NCBI GenBank assembly: GCA_026394635.1
Contig: JAPKXV010000456.1
Span: 1 to 5,882 of the forward strand
Length of the DNA: 5,882 nt
Direction: 5' to 3'
Source: Methanoregula sp.
GTDB lineage: Archaea; Halobacteriota; Methanomicrobia; Methanomicrobiales; Methanospirillaceae
Shown here: positions 5,845 through 5,882 of the stretch, in pieces
How the letters are laid out: every line of letters starts with the position of its first letter
Position numbering within the stretch: the first letter of the stretch is position 1
The notes under the pieces: model-generated
What the model was told of the DNA's origin: nothing
Seen by the model: only the letters and a program-made list of their open reading frames with translations
Database searches by the model: none
Translations under genes and position numbers: made by a program

Positions 5845-5882
5845 GCACAAAAGCCGGGCCAAATGAGTTACGGTGACCCGGA

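Noticed and set aside
5648..5848. Minus-strand open frame of 66 codons across the MITE-like element
   Set aside because: It crosses one end of the element and the AAACCA repeat, has no SD and resembles nothing I recognise; probably chance.
5863..5882. Possible gene start ATG AGT TAC GGT at the right edge
   Set aside because: Only six codons are visible, with no SD before them, so it cannot be told from chance.

Overview
The window looks like chromosomal DNA from a methanogenic archaeon, most probably of the order Methanomicrobiales (Methanoregula-like). Four things point this way: archaeal TATA-like boxes, starts that lack a Shine-Dalgarno (SD) site and look leaderless, an oligo-T terminator, and a surface protein that pairs a beta-rich module with two PEGA repeats, a combination I associate with this order. 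The placement rests on recognised sequence style, not on a search.

Layout. Positions 1-1124 (minus) hold the N-terminal 374 codons of a P2-type cation-pumping ATPase, cut by the window edge. It starts at GTG behind a good SD. Upstream on the same strand (1296-2768) is a complete TrkH/KtrB-type potassium channel subunit that ends in a T9 run. Back to back with it, across a 120-bp divergent spacer, is a plus-strand AI-2E/PerM-family membrane transporter (2889-3923). A tRNA-Leu(UAG) gene follows at 4097-4181. Next is a 417-bp stretch without a convincing intact gene (4182-4598). It holds a widely spaced inverted repeat ending in T6 runs, a small possibly broken signal-peptide-like reading frame, a 10-bp palindrome and two short hairpins. 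A minus-strand membrane-anchored surface protein with two PEGA repeats occupies 4599-5558. Beyond its promoter lies a 156-bp element with imperfect terminal inverted repeats flanked by a 6-bp direct repeat (5626-5781), which looks like a MITE or a deleted insertion sequence. The last 100 bases contain two short stem-loops and no supported gene.

How it fits together. The three transporters plausibly form a monovalent-cation homeostasis neighbourhood: a P2 ATPase resembling the prokaryotic Na+,K+-ATPase-like branch, a K+ uptake channel, and an AI-2E protein from a family with reported Na+(Li+)/H+ antiporters. This is an inference from family membership and adjacency. No trkA-type regulatory subunit lies in the window. 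I found no clear evidence for a wholly new system. The best candidates for undescribed biology are the MITE-like element and the intergenic block between the tRNA and the PEGA gene.
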